A stretch of DNA of 64,000 nucleotides, taken from NCBI RefSeq assembly GCF_000311785.1, contig NZ_HE978544.1, positions 160,183-224,182 on the forward strand. The letters are read 5' to 3'. Shown piece after piece: positions 27,087-35,776 of the stretch. The number at the start of each line of letters is the position of its first letter. The first letter of the stretch is position 1. A program made the position numbers and the translations under genes. This DNA is from Brevibacillus massiliensis. Its GTDB lineage: Bacteria; Bacillota; Bacilli; Brevibacillales; Brevibacillaceae. The notes under the pieces are model-generated. The model made no database searches, was not told the DNA's origin, and saw only the letters and a program-made list of their open reading frames with translations.

Positions 27087-27946
27087 GAAGCTCTCCTCTC
27101 CAAACGGTTGATTTTTAGATAGAAGACAAAGAAAATCATCGTCGTTGTGACCAGTACCACGGCTGCGGTTGCTCCCATGCCCCAGTTCAAGAGAGATTGG
27201 ATTTGCTCTGCAATAAACTGCCCGATCATGGTGTCCTTGGAACCGCCAAGCAGTGCCGGTGTAATGTAATAACCGATCGTCATGACAAAGACCATGATCG
27301 AGCCGGCTCCTACTCCGGGAAGTGTCAGCGGCATAAAGATCCGCGTGAACACGACAGCCGGCGGCGCCCCCAAATTCGCTCCCGCTCGCATCAAGCCCGG
27401 ATCAATGCTGGCCATCGTCGCATAGATCGGCAAAATCATAAACGGCAGCATGGTGTATACCATTCCGATGATGACGCCCGTAAAATTGTGAATCAATTGC
27501 AGCGGCTCATGGATGATGCCGAGATACAGCAGGGAACGATTGATGATGCCTTCGCTTTGCAGCAGGACCATCCAGGCGTAGGTTCGCACCAGCAAACTGG
27601 TCCAAAACGGTATCAGCACTGCGATCAGGATGAACTTCCTCATTTTGGACCCCACCGTCGTCATCGCGTAGGCGACCAGATAGCCCAGCACCAGCGTGAT
27701 AAGTGTCACGGCAACGGCAATTTTAAACGTGTTGGCCAGCGAGCCGAGGTACGCCGATTCACGAAAGAATGCGGCGTAATTCTGCAGACCCCACTGCGGC
27801 TCGCTAAAACTTCGCAACAGGATGGTGACAATCGGATAGATAAAGAACAGGGCAAGCAATCCAACAGCCGGAATGACAAGCAGCATCTTGTTTGACCGCG
27901 TTGCTCCCAGGCGGATACGCTTCCTGCTTACTGTTTGCATACTCAT
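27083..27946 (-). CDS. potB: ABC importer permease, PotB-like
   Basis: A 287-residue permease with an N-terminal helix (LLVIPAVGLLALFFIYPIVT) and the EAA-type loop near residues 195-215 (GANLGAPPAVVFTRIFMPLT). GAGGAGG precedes the ATG. A GC-rich hairpin separates it from the binding-protein gene upstream, and potC follows with a 4-bp overlap. Confidence 0.9.
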   Translation of the reverse strand: MSMQTVSRKRIRLGATRSNKMLLVIPAVGLLALFFIYPIVTILLRSFSEPQWGLQNYAAFFRESAYLGSLANTFKIAVAVTLITLVLGYLVAYAMTTVGSKMRKFILIAVLIPFWTSLLVRTYAWMVLLQSEGIINRSLLYLGIIHEPLQLIHNFTGVIIGMVYTMLPFMILPIYATMASIDPGLMRAGANLGAPPAVVFTRIFMPLTLPGVGAGSIMVFVMTIGYYITPALLGGSKDTMIGQFIAEQIQSLLNWGMGATAAVVLVTTTMIFFVFYLKINRLERRAS

Positions 27947-27994
27947 TGCATTCCTCCTCAGGTCTTGGGTACCGAGACACTTTCTGCTGAGGGC

Positions 27995-28031
27995 GGCGTG
28001 GCGCTGCCATCCTTATGACAAGCGCCACGCC
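27995..28031. other. Intercistronic GC-rich hairpin between potD and potB
   Basis: An 11-bp perfect stem (GGCGTGGCGCT with its complement) with a 15-nt loop and no T-run follows the potD stop. Such hairpins commonly stabilise the upstream message so that the binding protein is made in excess of the permeases. Confidence 0.7.
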
Positions 28032-28058
28032 GGCGATGTTTCCGCGATGGTTTGCTGC

Positions 28059-29137
28059 TTACTTCAGCAACCAGGCGTTCCACTGTTGGATCACTTTGTC
28101 TTTGTTTTCCGCCCAGTAAGCCACGTCCAAGAGCACTTGCGACTCTTTGTGTTGAGAGGGCAGGTACGGGAAGAGCTTGCTGTCTACCAGGCCCATCGAT
28201 TTCACGTTAATCGGTTCGTAGGATGTTTCATTGGCAAATCCCGCCTGTGCATCGACGCTTACCGCGTGGGCGATAAACTTCATGGCTGCCTCCTTGTTTT
28301 TGGCCCCTTTGGGAACAACCAGGTAATCCCCTGTCCGAATGTTTTGCGTCCAATCGATTTCGACAGGTGCCCCATCGTTTATCAGCGAATACATCCGACC
28401 GTTCCATACATAACCCATGCTCACCTCGCCATTGGCCATCAACTGTTGGGACTGCGCCCCCGTCTGCCACCACTTGATCGACGGCTTCAACTCATCCAGC
28501 TTGCGGAACGCGCGGTCAAGATCGAGCGGATACAGCTTGGACGGTTCGACGCCGTCGGCGAGCAGCGCCATTTCAAGCACGCCGACGGTCGGCCACTTGT
28601 AGACCGTACGATCGCCTGGGAATGCTGTCTGATCGAAAAAATCCTTCCACCCTTGCGGCTTTTCCTTGATTTTGCTGGTATTGTAGGCGTTTACAAACGA
28701 GTAGGCAAAGCTCCCTACGCCGTAATCAAACACGAAGTCGGGGTCGAGATCGCCTTTGTTGATCACCGAGAAATCCAGCGGTTCCAACAGACCGTCCTTA
28801 GCCGCCTGATAGGCAAAGTCGCCTTCCACGTCTACGACGTCCCATTTGACGTCGCCGCTTTCCACCATCGCCTTGAACTTGCCATAGTCGGTAGGGCCGT
28901 CCTGCACGACCTTGATTCCTGTCTCTTCTTCAAAAGGCTTCCCCCAGTACTTCATTTGGGCATCCTGGGTCGTTCCCCCCCAACTGACAAAGGTAACCGA
29001 ACCCCCGCTGCCTTGTGCGGACGGCTGTCCACCCTCAGTAGAGGAACTGCCGGAATTTCCGCATCCCGCGATCAAAGCCATCGTCAAGGAAACGGCCCCT
29101 AACCTGGCGAACAAGCGCCTTTTTCCGTTTTTTTCAT
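28059..29137 (-). CDS. potD: ABC importer substrate-binding lipoprotein, PotD-like (5' end affected by a homopolymer)
   Basis: A lipoprotein of about 358 residues with lipobox LIAGC and mature start GNSGSSSTEGG, belonging to the PotD/extracellular solute-binding family 1 type (TFVSWGGTTQDAQMKYWG). The natural start appears to be ATG at 29137 behind GGGGGA, encoding a basic MKK leader. But the seven-A run at 29128-29134 puts the next codons out of frame; one more A gives MKKNGKRRLFARLG. As written, the main frame opens only at a TTG at 29114. A sequencing slip is likely. It follows the aldehyde dehydrogenase gene and supplies substrate specificity for PotABC. Confidence 0.85.
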
Positions 29138-29175
29138 AAGAATCCCCCTATTTCTGATAAATAAGACAACTTTTG

Positions 29176-30663
29176 TTATCTCATGATGAACGGATCGGGC
29201 ATCGGTTCGGTGGAGGTATTTACCCAAACCACCTTGCTCTGCGTGTATTCGTAGATGGCCTCCCAGCCGCCCTCCCTGCCGTAACCGCTGAACTTCACCC
29301 CGCCGATCGGCGCGATCGGCGAAATGCTGCGATACGTGTTGACCCAGACGATGCCGGCCCGGATGGCTTTGGCTACCCGATGTGCTTTCCCCACATTGCT
29401 GGTCCATATCCCTGCCGCAAGCCCGTACTTGCTCTCATTTGCCAGCTTGACTACTTCCTCTTCGCCGCGAAACGGGATAACGGTCAGGACCGGGCCAAAA
29501 ATTTCTTCCTGGGCAATTTTCATTTGGTTGCTTGCATCCTCAAAGATCGTCGGCGTATAGTACCAGCCTTTTCCCAGCCCCTCGGGACGTCTCCCGCCAA
29601 ACACGAGCTTGGCGCCTTCATCCAGTCCGGCCTGGACATACTCTTCCACCCGCTGCAGCTGCCCGGGGATGGCAAGCGGCCCCATCTCGGTTTCACCGGC
29701 CATTGGATCGCCGATCTTGATGTCCGAAGCTCTGCCGACCAACAGCTCCATCACCTTGTCGTACACATCCGCGTGGATAAACGCCCGCGAACCGGCGACG
29801 CAGCTTTGTCCCGCCGCCCCGAATATTCCCGCGACAATCCCCATCGCGGCATTGTACGGATCAGCGTCTTCAAACACGATGTTGGGGGACTTGCCGCCAA
29901 GCTCCAATGAGACGCGGGCGAAATTCTCCGCAGAGCCGCGCACCACATGACGGGCGGACTCCGGACCGCCGGTAAAGGCAATGCGATTTACCAGCGGGTG
30001 AGAGGTTAGCGCGCTTCCCACAGGATTGCCAAAGCCGGTCACCACGTTCACTACACCGGGCGGGAATCCGGCTTCCTCGACCAGCCGCATCAGTTCCAAT
30101 AGGGAAGCGGAGGTCACCTCGGAAGGCTTGATCACAATCGTATTGCCGACGGCAAGCGCCGGAGCCAGTTTCAGCGTCGTCAAATAGAGCGGAGAGTTCC
30201 ACGGAGTGATCGCAGCGACCACGCCCAATGGTTCCCGCGTGGAGAACACGAACAAGTCCGGCTTGTCAATGGGCAGCGTTTCACCGTGAATCTTGTCCGC
30301 CAGGCCTGCGAAATAGTGGTAAAACTCCGGCAAGTACTTCAACTGACCGCGCATTTCGCGAAGGAGTTTTCCGTTGTCCAATGTTTCATATACAGCCAGT
30401 TCTTCGGCCCGCTCGGCAATCAGATCGCCCAGGCGGCGCAGCAGCTTGCCGCGCTGGGTGTAGGTCATCCCGGCCCAGGCAGAATCTTCAAACGCTTTGC
30501 AGGCAGCCCGGACAGCCCGGTCCACATCCTCTGCCGTCCCCTTGGGAACCGTGCACCACGGCTCGCCGGTAGCCGGATTGAAGCTTGTGAAGGTTTCACC
30601 GGAAGCGGAGTCCACCCATTGACCATCGATGTACATTTGGTATCGTTTCAATTGGTTTTCCAT
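29176..30663 (-). CDS. Aldehyde dehydrogenase of the GntR-LLM operon
   Basis: A 495-residue NAD(P)+-dependent aldehyde dehydrogenase with base E254 (SLELGGKSPN) and nucleophile C288 (AAGQSCVAGSR). AGGAGG lies just before the ATG. It lies between the alpha/beta hydrolase and potD genes in one operon with a luciferase-like monooxygenase, so it probably oxidises an aldehyde formed after oxygenation, for example a semialdehyde from ring opening (inference). It is clearly distinct from the putrescine-linked aldehyde dehydrogenase at 16 kb. Confidence 0.9.
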   Translation of the reverse strand: MENQLKRYQMYIDGQWVDSASGETFTSFNPATGEPWCTVPKGTAEDVDRAVRAACKAFEDSAWAGMTYTQRGKLLRRLGDLIAERAEELAVYETLDNGKLLREMRGQLKYLPEFYHYFAGLADKIHGETLPIDKPDLFVFSTREPLGVVAAITPWNSPLYLTTLKLAPALAVGNTIVIKPSEVTSASLLELMRLVEEAGFPPGVVNVVTGFGNPVGSALTSHPLVNRIAFTGGPESARHVVRGSAENFARVSLELGGKSPNIVFEDADPYNAAMGIVAGIFGAAGQSCVAGSRAFIHADVYDKVMELLVGRASDIKIGDPMAGETEMGPLAIPGQLQRVEEYVQAGLDEGAKLVFGGRRPEGLGKGWYYTPTIFEDASNQMKIAQEEIFGPVLTVIPFRGEEEVVKLANESKYGLAAGIWTSNVGKAHRVAKAIRAGIVWVNTYRSISPIAPIGGVKFSGYGREGGWEAIYEYTQSKVVWVNTSTEPMPDPFIMR

Positions 30664-30678
30664 ACTGCCTCCTGTTTG

Positions 30679-31473
30679 TTATCCGTGTTTTTTCAAAAAC
30701 GAAAGCAGAATTCGGTTAAACTCGGCTGCCCGTTCCACAGGCATCATGTGTTTCCCGCCCATTAGGATTTCCACGCTGGAATCCTTGATCTGCCTGCCCA
30801 GCATCCTCGCCATTTCTGGCGTTGATCCGCTGTCTTTTTCACCGGTGACGATCAAAGTCGGACACGCGATCTGCGGCAGTTCGTCGAACAGCTCCGCATC
30901 TGCATTGGCAAATACCGTGTAGGCTGCCAGGTAAGCTGCCGGATCGTTTTCCTCAAGGCGCCTTCTGACCGCTTCGACCACGTCCGCCCGATCCTTGCGA
31001 AACGCCGCTGTAAACCAACGTTCCAGGGCAGCGTCAATCGTGGCCGTATGCCCTTTTTCCCTGACTTCTTCCACACGGGAGAGCACGCCATTTCGCTGCT
31101 CGGGTGTCCGCTTGGCAACCGAATTGGCGATGACCAGGGCGGACAATCTGTTCGGGGCCTTCAGCGCAAAGGCTTCAGCCACGAGTCCCCCCATCGAAAA
31201 GCCGAGAATATGGGCCTTGGCGATATCCAGACGGTCGATTAACATCTGCAGCTGATCTGCGAACTGGGCCAGTGTGTACGGTCCTGGGGGGCGGGCCGAT
31301 CGCCCGTGTCCCAGCATGTCGTAGAGAATCACCCGGTAGTGTCGGGACAGCTCGTCCACCTGCCGCTCCCACATGGTATGGTCAAGTCCGACGCCGTGAA
31401 TCAGCACAAGGGGAAACCCGCTGCCCGCTTCCGCATAATACGTGAGTCTGTTTCCTTCACCGGCAAACGGCAT
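30679..31473 (-). CDS. Alpha/beta hydrolase (enol-lactonase-like)
   Basis: A 264-residue serine hydrolase fold. The oxyanion motif is LIHGVGLDHTMW, the nucleophile elbow GFSMGG near residue 94, the acid in VTGEKDSGSTPE near 210, and the catalytic histidine in GGKHMMPVE near 240. The family includes 3-oxoadipate enol-lactonases and meta-cleavage hydrolases. It starts within two bases of the AA_synth gene's stop, so the two are probably coupled, and is followed by the aldehyde dehydrogenase gene. The bond it cuts here (ester, lactone or amide) is unknown. Confidence 0.87.
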   Translation of the reverse strand: MPFAGEGNRLTYYAEAGSGFPLVLIHGVGLDHTMWERQVDELSRHYRVILYDMLGHGRSARPPGPYTLAQFADQLQMLIDRLDIAKAHILGFSMGGLVAEAFALKAPNRLSALVIANSVAKRTPEQRNGVLSRVEEVREKGHTATIDAALERWFTAAFRKDRADVVEAVRRRLEENDPAAYLAAYTVFANADAELFDELPQIACPTLIVTGEKDSGSTPEMARMLGRQIKDSSVEILMGGKHMMPVERAAEFNRILLSFLKKHG

Positions 31474-31474
31474 G

Positions 31475-32053
31475 TTACACTAGCCCCATTTCCTTCATGT
31501 CCTGATGACGATTGCCGATCCGCGGGAACGGTCGCCCTCCCGTCGAAACACCGATGGCTACAATCATTTCATCTTCGCGGGGAGCATCCCCGATGTTGAA
31601 TTCGAATGTCAGGTAGTGCGAACGCATGGATTCGTCCGTTTTGTGAACCATCGGGATCGTTACGAGGCTTCCTGCTCCTGCGCGCCTGCTGGAAAAGGGC
31701 AGAATGCTTGTCCCGTGGACGGCATCCCGGAACTTGTTTCCGAACTTCAATGTATGGATCAGAGCATTGGCGTGCTCCAGCTCCCCGTTCAGTCCGACGT
31801 TCGCTGCCTTTCCGTAAGCTTCGACATCGTCTGCCGAACCCACCAGCTTAAACAGGTACCCAACCAGCAGCTCGCCCAGTTTTGGTGCGATCTCGTCGAT
31901 TTCCGGCTTCAGGTTCTCCACGTATCCCCTGCCTGCCCAGGGGTTCGTGATCACCGCCGCCACGGCCGCCATGGCAATCGGCGGATTCACCTCGCGGCCT
32001 CCTTCGCTGCGCAGTTCCTCGTAAGCGGTATACACCTTTCTAATGTCCAACAT
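31475..32053 (-). CDS. AA_synth (DUF1185) family protein
   Basis: A 192-residue protein of the poorly understood family called amino acid synthesis protein (PF06684). Typical stretches are NPPIAMAAVAAVITNPWAG near residue 25, GANVGL-like KAANVGLNGELEHANALIH near 85, and RDAVHGTSILPFSSRRAG near 110. GGGAGG lies 8 nt before the ATG at 32053. A longer frame upstream has no ribosome site and overlaps the monooxygenase gene. No reaction is established for the family. Its position between the luciferase-like monooxygenase and the hydrolase suggests it acts on the oxygenated product. Confidence 0.85.
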   Translation of the reverse strand: MLDIRKVYTAYEELRSEGGREVNPPIAMAAVAAVITNPWAGRGYVENLKPEIDEIAPKLGELLVGYLFKLVGSADDVEAYGKAANVGLNGELEHANALIHTLKFGNKFRDAVHGTSILPFSSRRAGAGSLVTIPMVHKTDESMRSHYLTFEFNIGDAPREDEMIVAIGVSTGGRPFPRIGNRHQDMKEMGLV

Positions 32054-32088
32054 GTCGTGTCCTCCCTGTACGCAATTCGTTCGTTCGA

Positions 32089-33219
32089 TTATTTGTTGAT
32101 TCGCGGCATGACTTCTTCGGCGAACAATTTCAGGCTGCGCATGATCTTTTTGTGGTGCAGGCTGCCGTGATTCATCCACAGCAACAGGTTTTGGAGATTC
32201 AACTCTTCCTTCAATTCCAGAATCTTTTCTGCCACGTAGTCCGGCGTCCCGACCAGGAGGTTGCGCGGGTGCAGGAAGTCGAAGCTCAGCTCTGTTCCCG
32301 GTTGTAGCTCTTCGCCCGGGTCGAGCAGATTGCCCAGACCGCGCCAATGACAAATCCAGCGGTAGGTATGGAGGATGGCTTCCTCTGCGTCCCGGCGGGC
32401 CTCTTCCATCGTCTCGGCTATATAGCAGTCGCGTACAAGAGCAAGATCCTCACCCAGTTGAACCGGCACGCCCCTGGCTTCTTCGGCGGTTTGCCGGTAC
32501 AGTTCGAACCGCCCCTTCAGTTCTTTGACGGTCGGCATCCAGAAAATCCCTTTTACGTTGTTCTGCGCGGCCCATTTGATCGAACGGGGCGTATCGATCA
32601 CCTGCCAGAGCGGCGGCAGCGGACGTTGGTAGGGAGGCGGCATGATCGACATCCTGGTGATCTCGCCTTTTTCCATATCCATGTACTCTTCCGTTTGCGG
32701 GCTAAGCGGATGATTCCACTTCAGGCCCGGAGCCGGGAACTGGTAGAAACGTCCCTGATGGGAGAAGAACCGTTCTGAGAGCGCTTTCTTTAGAATGGCA
32801 AATGTCTCTTCGAACAGCGCTCTGTTTTGCTCCTGATCCTTGGGGTCGGACAACTGGTTCAGGTTCATCGCTTCACGGCCGTAAAGGCCGCGTCCCACTC
32901 CCACTTCCACCCGTCCCCCGCTCAACTGGTCCAGGAGGGCGATATCTTCCGCGAGGCGCAGAGGGTGCCAAAATGTGATGATGTTGGCGGCTTGTCCGAT
33001 GCGGATCCGCTTCGTTCTCGCAGCGATATCTGCCCCCATCAAAATCGGGTTGGGGATTAATTCGTATCCTTCGTGGCCGAAGTGATGCTCCGTGTACCAG
33101 ATCGAATCAAAACCGGCTGCATCACAAAAGATCGCCTGCTCTCTCGCTTCCTCGATCGCTTTATAAAATGTTTCGTGACGGCCAGGGCCGGCCAGGTTGG
33201 CAAATAATCCAAACTTCAT
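32089..33219 (-). CDS. Luciferase-like FMN-dependent monooxygenase
   Basis: A 376-residue member of the bacterial luciferase-like (LLM) family, a TIM barrel using FMNH2 and O2. Landmarks are MKFGLFANLAGPGRHETF at the N-terminus, YTEHHFGHEGYEL near 50, IGQAANIITFWHPLRLAED near 80 and GVGRGLYGREA near 105. It is the first structural gene after the gntR gene. An FMN reductase and a flavokinase gene lie in the same operon and would provide reduced FMN. Known LLM reactions include Baeyer-Villiger-type insertions, desulfonation and ring opening of N-heterocycles. The substrate is not known here. Confidence 0.9.
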   Translation of the reverse strand: MKFGLFANLAGPGRHETFYKAIEEAREQAIFCDAAGFDSIWYTEHHFGHEGYELIPNPILMGADIAARTKRIRIGQAANIITFWHPLRLAEDIALLDQLSGGRVEVGVGRGLYGREAMNLNQLSDPKDQEQNRALFEETFAILKKALSERFFSHQGRFYQFPAPGLKWNHPLSPQTEEYMDMEKGEITRMSIMPPPYQRPLPPLWQVIDTPRSIKWAAQNNVKGIFWMPTVKELKGRFELYRQTAEEARGVPVQLGEDLALVRDCYIAETMEEARRDAEEAILHTYRWICHWRGLGNLLDPGEELQPGTELSFDFLHPRNLLVGTPDYVAEKILELKEELNLQNLLLWMNHGSLHHKKIMRSLKLFAEEVMPRINK

Positions 33220-33279
33220 ATTCGATCCACACACCTTTCCGATTGTTCTCTCAAAAATGTTTCAATATTTCTGTCAGAT

Positions 33280-33978
33280 CTATTCAGCAAATCCCATCTC
33301 AATCAGTTTCTTGGCAAGCCCTTCTCTCAATTTGTCGGCGCTTGCCCTGACGTGCTCCCGCATGAACCTCTCTGCCTTTTGATCTTCGCCGGACTTGATC
33401 GCCTCGTAAATTTGGCGGTGCTCATCCAAGGATTTTTTCAGCCGCTGCGGCTGTGAAAGCGTCAGGTACACGTACCGGCTGTACGGCAGCTGATTGCTGG
33501 ACATTTGAAACAAATCCTGCAATTTTTTATTGTCGGAGCCCCTCATAATGGCACCGTGAAAACGGTCGTTTGCGTCCACGTAGAGGTCGATATTTCCTTT
33601 TTGCACGGCGTCTTCCAGATCCTTTGTCGCTTCCGCCAGCTCGACCAGCTCCGGCACATCTCCGCGTCGGGACAGTAATGCGGCCGCCACCCCCTCCAAC
33701 ACCTCCTTTACCGTAAACAACTCGTTGATTTCCTTTTCAGTAGGTTTGGTGACACAAGTACCGACACGTGGGATGACCTCGACAAGCCCTTCCCGCTGCA
33801 ATTGCTTAAGCGCCTCACGTACAGGCGTTCTGCTGACGCCAAACAACTGCGCCAACGAAGTCTCCGAGAGCTTCTCCCCGGGACGAAAATACCCGGATAC
33901 AATCGACTTCCGCAGTGCGTTGGTCACCTGTGTGTGAATACTCTCGATGGACAACTCCGTAGGAAACGACTTCTCCAT
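33280..33978 (-). CDS. GntR-family regulator, FCD type
   Basis: A 232-residue repressor. The N-terminal winged helix has LAQLFGVSRTPVREALKQLQ (residues about 42-61), and the C-terminal all-helical FCD domain binds a small acid in known members. The start at 33978 has GGGGTG upstream; longer frames run into the operator region. It is first in the operon with the luciferase-like monooxygenase. Three TGTACCAT repeats lie between its promoter and start, which suggests autoregulation. Confidence 0.9.
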   Translation of the reverse strand: MEKSFPTELSIESIHTQVTNALRKSIVSGYFRPGEKLSETSLAQLFGVSRTPVREALKQLQREGLVEVIPRVGTCVTKPTEKEINELFTVKEVLEGVAAALLSRRGDVPELVELAEATKDLEDAVQKGNIDLYVDANDRFHGAIMRGSDNKKLQDLFQMSSNQLPYSRYVYLTLSQPQRLKKSLDEHRQIYEAIKSGEDQKAERFMREHVRASADKLREGLAKKLIEMGFAE

Positions 33979-34007
33979 AACAACACCCCATCTTGATTCT
34001 GCCATCT

Positions 34008-34097
34008 TGTACCATGCAGCATAGCGTATGTACCATGTACCATACAAGGCGGTTCATTAGAAAGTTTACAAGAAATGAATCTATTGCGTCAATATAA
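34008..34097 (-). promoter_or_regulatory. Promoter and triple operator of the GntR-LLM operon
   Basis: TGTACCAT (plus-strand reading) occurs at 34008-34015, 34029-34036 and 34036-34043, that is, with start-to-start spacings of 21 and 7 bp. Upstream on the minus strand TTGACG lies 16-17 nt before a weak TGTAAA-like -10 box. The repeats fall downstream of the promoter and just before the gntR start, a repressing position. The palindromic form GGTACATGGTACAT fits FCD-GntR sites of the GTAC type (inference). Confidence 0.55.
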
Positions 34098-34142
34098 ACT
34101 TTTCAAAATTTAATTGCCGCGCTCTTTGACTGCAATCGCATT

Positions 34143-34191
34143 CCGAAACACCAAACAGAGCCAAGGATTGAACCCCTTGGCTCCCGTTTGG
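34143..34191 (-). terminator. Terminator of the SsuABC-like operon
   Basis: A long stem (CCAAACGGGAGCCAAGG with CCTTGGCTCTGTTTGG) with a short loop is followed by TGTTTCGG on the minus strand. It begins 7 nt after the ATPase gene stop. The T-run is weak but the stem is long. Confidence 0.75.
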
Positions 34192-34197
34192 GCCGTC

Positions 34198-34971
34198 CTA
34201 TTCTCTCTCTGGAGCCCCCATGATCCGCTCCACAACGTTTTTCTCCAGCAGGGCGAGGGAAATATCTGAAAGCTGCCGCGGCCGCTTTGCGTGATTGGGA
34301 ATGTCCAGTGCAATCTGCCCATCCTCGATTAAGATGATCCGGTCTGCCAATCGCACCGCCTCCCGGACGTCATGGGTGACAAGCAAAGCCGTAAAGCCCA
34401 GGTCGAGCCATATCCTTTCGATGAGATTTTGCATCTCCAGGCGCGTTAACGCATCCAGCGCGCTCAGCGGTTCGTCCAACAGCAGCAGTGAAGGCTCGTG
34501 AACCAGCGCTCGAGCGAGTGCAACGCGCTGCTTTTGCCCGCCTGAAAGTGTCGAGGGCCATTCTTTTTGAAACGGCAGCAGGCCGACCGCATCCAATACT
34601 CGTTCTGCCTTTTCCCGCCAATTACCCTTCAGACCCAAGCCGACATTTTCAATTACCTTCTTCCACGGCAGCAGCCGCGAATCTTGGTACATCATGGTCG
34701 CCTTGGACTGCGATTCCTTTACCGGCACACCGTCAAACAGCAATTGTCCGTCGGTTAACGCATCCAATCCCGCAATCAGGCGCAGCAGCGTACTTTTCCC
34801 GCTCCCGCTCTTCCCTACGATGGCGACAAACTCCCCCGGCTCGATCGCCAGGTCAACGCCTTTCAATACTTCTTTATCGCCAAATGTTTTGACGACATGG
34901 TTTACGTGAATATGAACCCCCCGGGATTTACCCGTTTCTTCTTTTCTGCTCTCCAGTGCGCTGCCGCTCAT
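34198..34971 (-). CDS. ABC importer ATP-binding protein, SsuB/TauB-like
   Basis: A 257-residue ABC ATPase with Walker [12 protein letters not shown] near residue 53, signature [16 protein letters not shown], Walker [13 protein letters not shown] and the H-loop VTHDVREA. The aliphatic-sulfonate/nitrate/taurine group is indicated by the short form without a TOBE domain and by its partners. It is last in an operon with a permease and binding protein. Confidence 0.88.
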   Translation of the reverse strand: MSGSALESRKEETGKSRGVHIHVNHVVKTFGDKEVLKGVDLAIEPGEFVAIVGKSGSGKSTLLRLIAGLDALTDGQLLFDGVPVKESQSKATMMYQDSRLLPWKKVIENVGLGLKGNWREKAERVLDAVGLLPFQKEWPSTLSGGQKQRVALARALVHEPSLLLLDEPLSALDALTRLEMQNLIERIWLDLGFTALLVTHDVREAVRLADRIILIEDGQIALDIPNHAKRPRQLSDISLALLEKNVVERIMGAPERE

Positions 34972-34983
34972 CCTGCTTCCTCC

Positions 34984-35769
34984 TCAGTTTTGAATGTTAT
35001 AGCTGGGATGCCAGCGGAGTGCCCGGCGCTCTCCCCAATGCGCCAGCAAATCTGCCAGCTTGCCAAGCAAGGCATACAAAATGATGCTGATGATGATGAT
35101 GTCGGTCTGCATGAATTCGCGGGCATTCGTCGCCAAATAGCCGATCCCTTCGTTTGTGGCGATCGTTTCCGCGATGATCAGCGTCAGCCACATGACGCCC
35201 AGCGCGTAGCGGATCCCCACGAAGATCGATGGCAGCGCTCCCGGCAGTAAAATCTCTCGAAACAATTGATAACCCTTCAGCCCGTACATGCGCCCCATTT
35301 CGATATAGCCGGCGTCCACCGTACGAATGCCGTGCAAGGTGTTGATGTAAACGGGAAACATCACCCCTAGTGCTACCAAAAAAATCTTCGAGCCTTCATC
35401 AATGCCCAGCCAGATGATGACAAGCGGAACGAGCGCCAGATGGGGAATGGTGCGAATCATCTGAACGGTCGTATCCGTCAATCGAAATGACGTTCTGGAC
35501 AACCCGTTCAGCATTCCCAGAATAAAACCGATGCCCCCGCCAATCAACCCTCCAATAAACGCCCGGCTTAGACTCGCTTCGATATGATACGCCAGCTCCC
35601 CCGTCAGAATCAGATTCCAGGCCGACAACAGTACGGTCGCCGGCGATGGAAACAACTGCGAAGAAATGAGTTCGATTGAAGAACAAACTTGCCAACCCGC
35701 CAAGAGCAGAAGGGGAAGCAGCCAAGGCAAAGCCTGTTGCACAACTTTCGTTTTCATTACGCTTTTCAC
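34984..35769 (-). CDS. ABC importer permease, SsuC/TauC-like
   Basis: A 261-residue membrane permease with six helices (first helix LPWLLPLLLLAGWQV) and the BPD loop ALPSIFVGIRYALGVMWLTLI near 180-200. The start may be the GTG at 35769 or the ATG at 35757; both lie behind a modest AGGCAGGG. It lies between the binding-protein and ATPase genes. Confidence 0.88.
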   Translation of the reverse strand: MKSVMKTKVVQQALPWLLPLLLLAGWQVCSSIELISSQLFPSPATVLLSAWNLILTGELAYHIEASLSRAFIGGLIGGGIGFILGMLNGLSRTSFRLTDTTVQMIRTIPHLALVPLVIIWLGIDEGSKIFLVALGVMFPVYINTLHGIRTVDAGYIEMGRMYGLKGYQLFREILLPGALPSIFVGIRYALGVMWLTLIIAETIATNEGIGYLATNAREFMQTDIIIISIILYALLGKLADLLAHWGERRALRWHPSYNIQN

Positions 35770-35776
35770 CCTGCCT

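Noticed and set aside
27873-29102. A 409-residue plus-strand frame
   Set aside because: It is antisense to the potD gene and has no recognisable domain or ribosome site.
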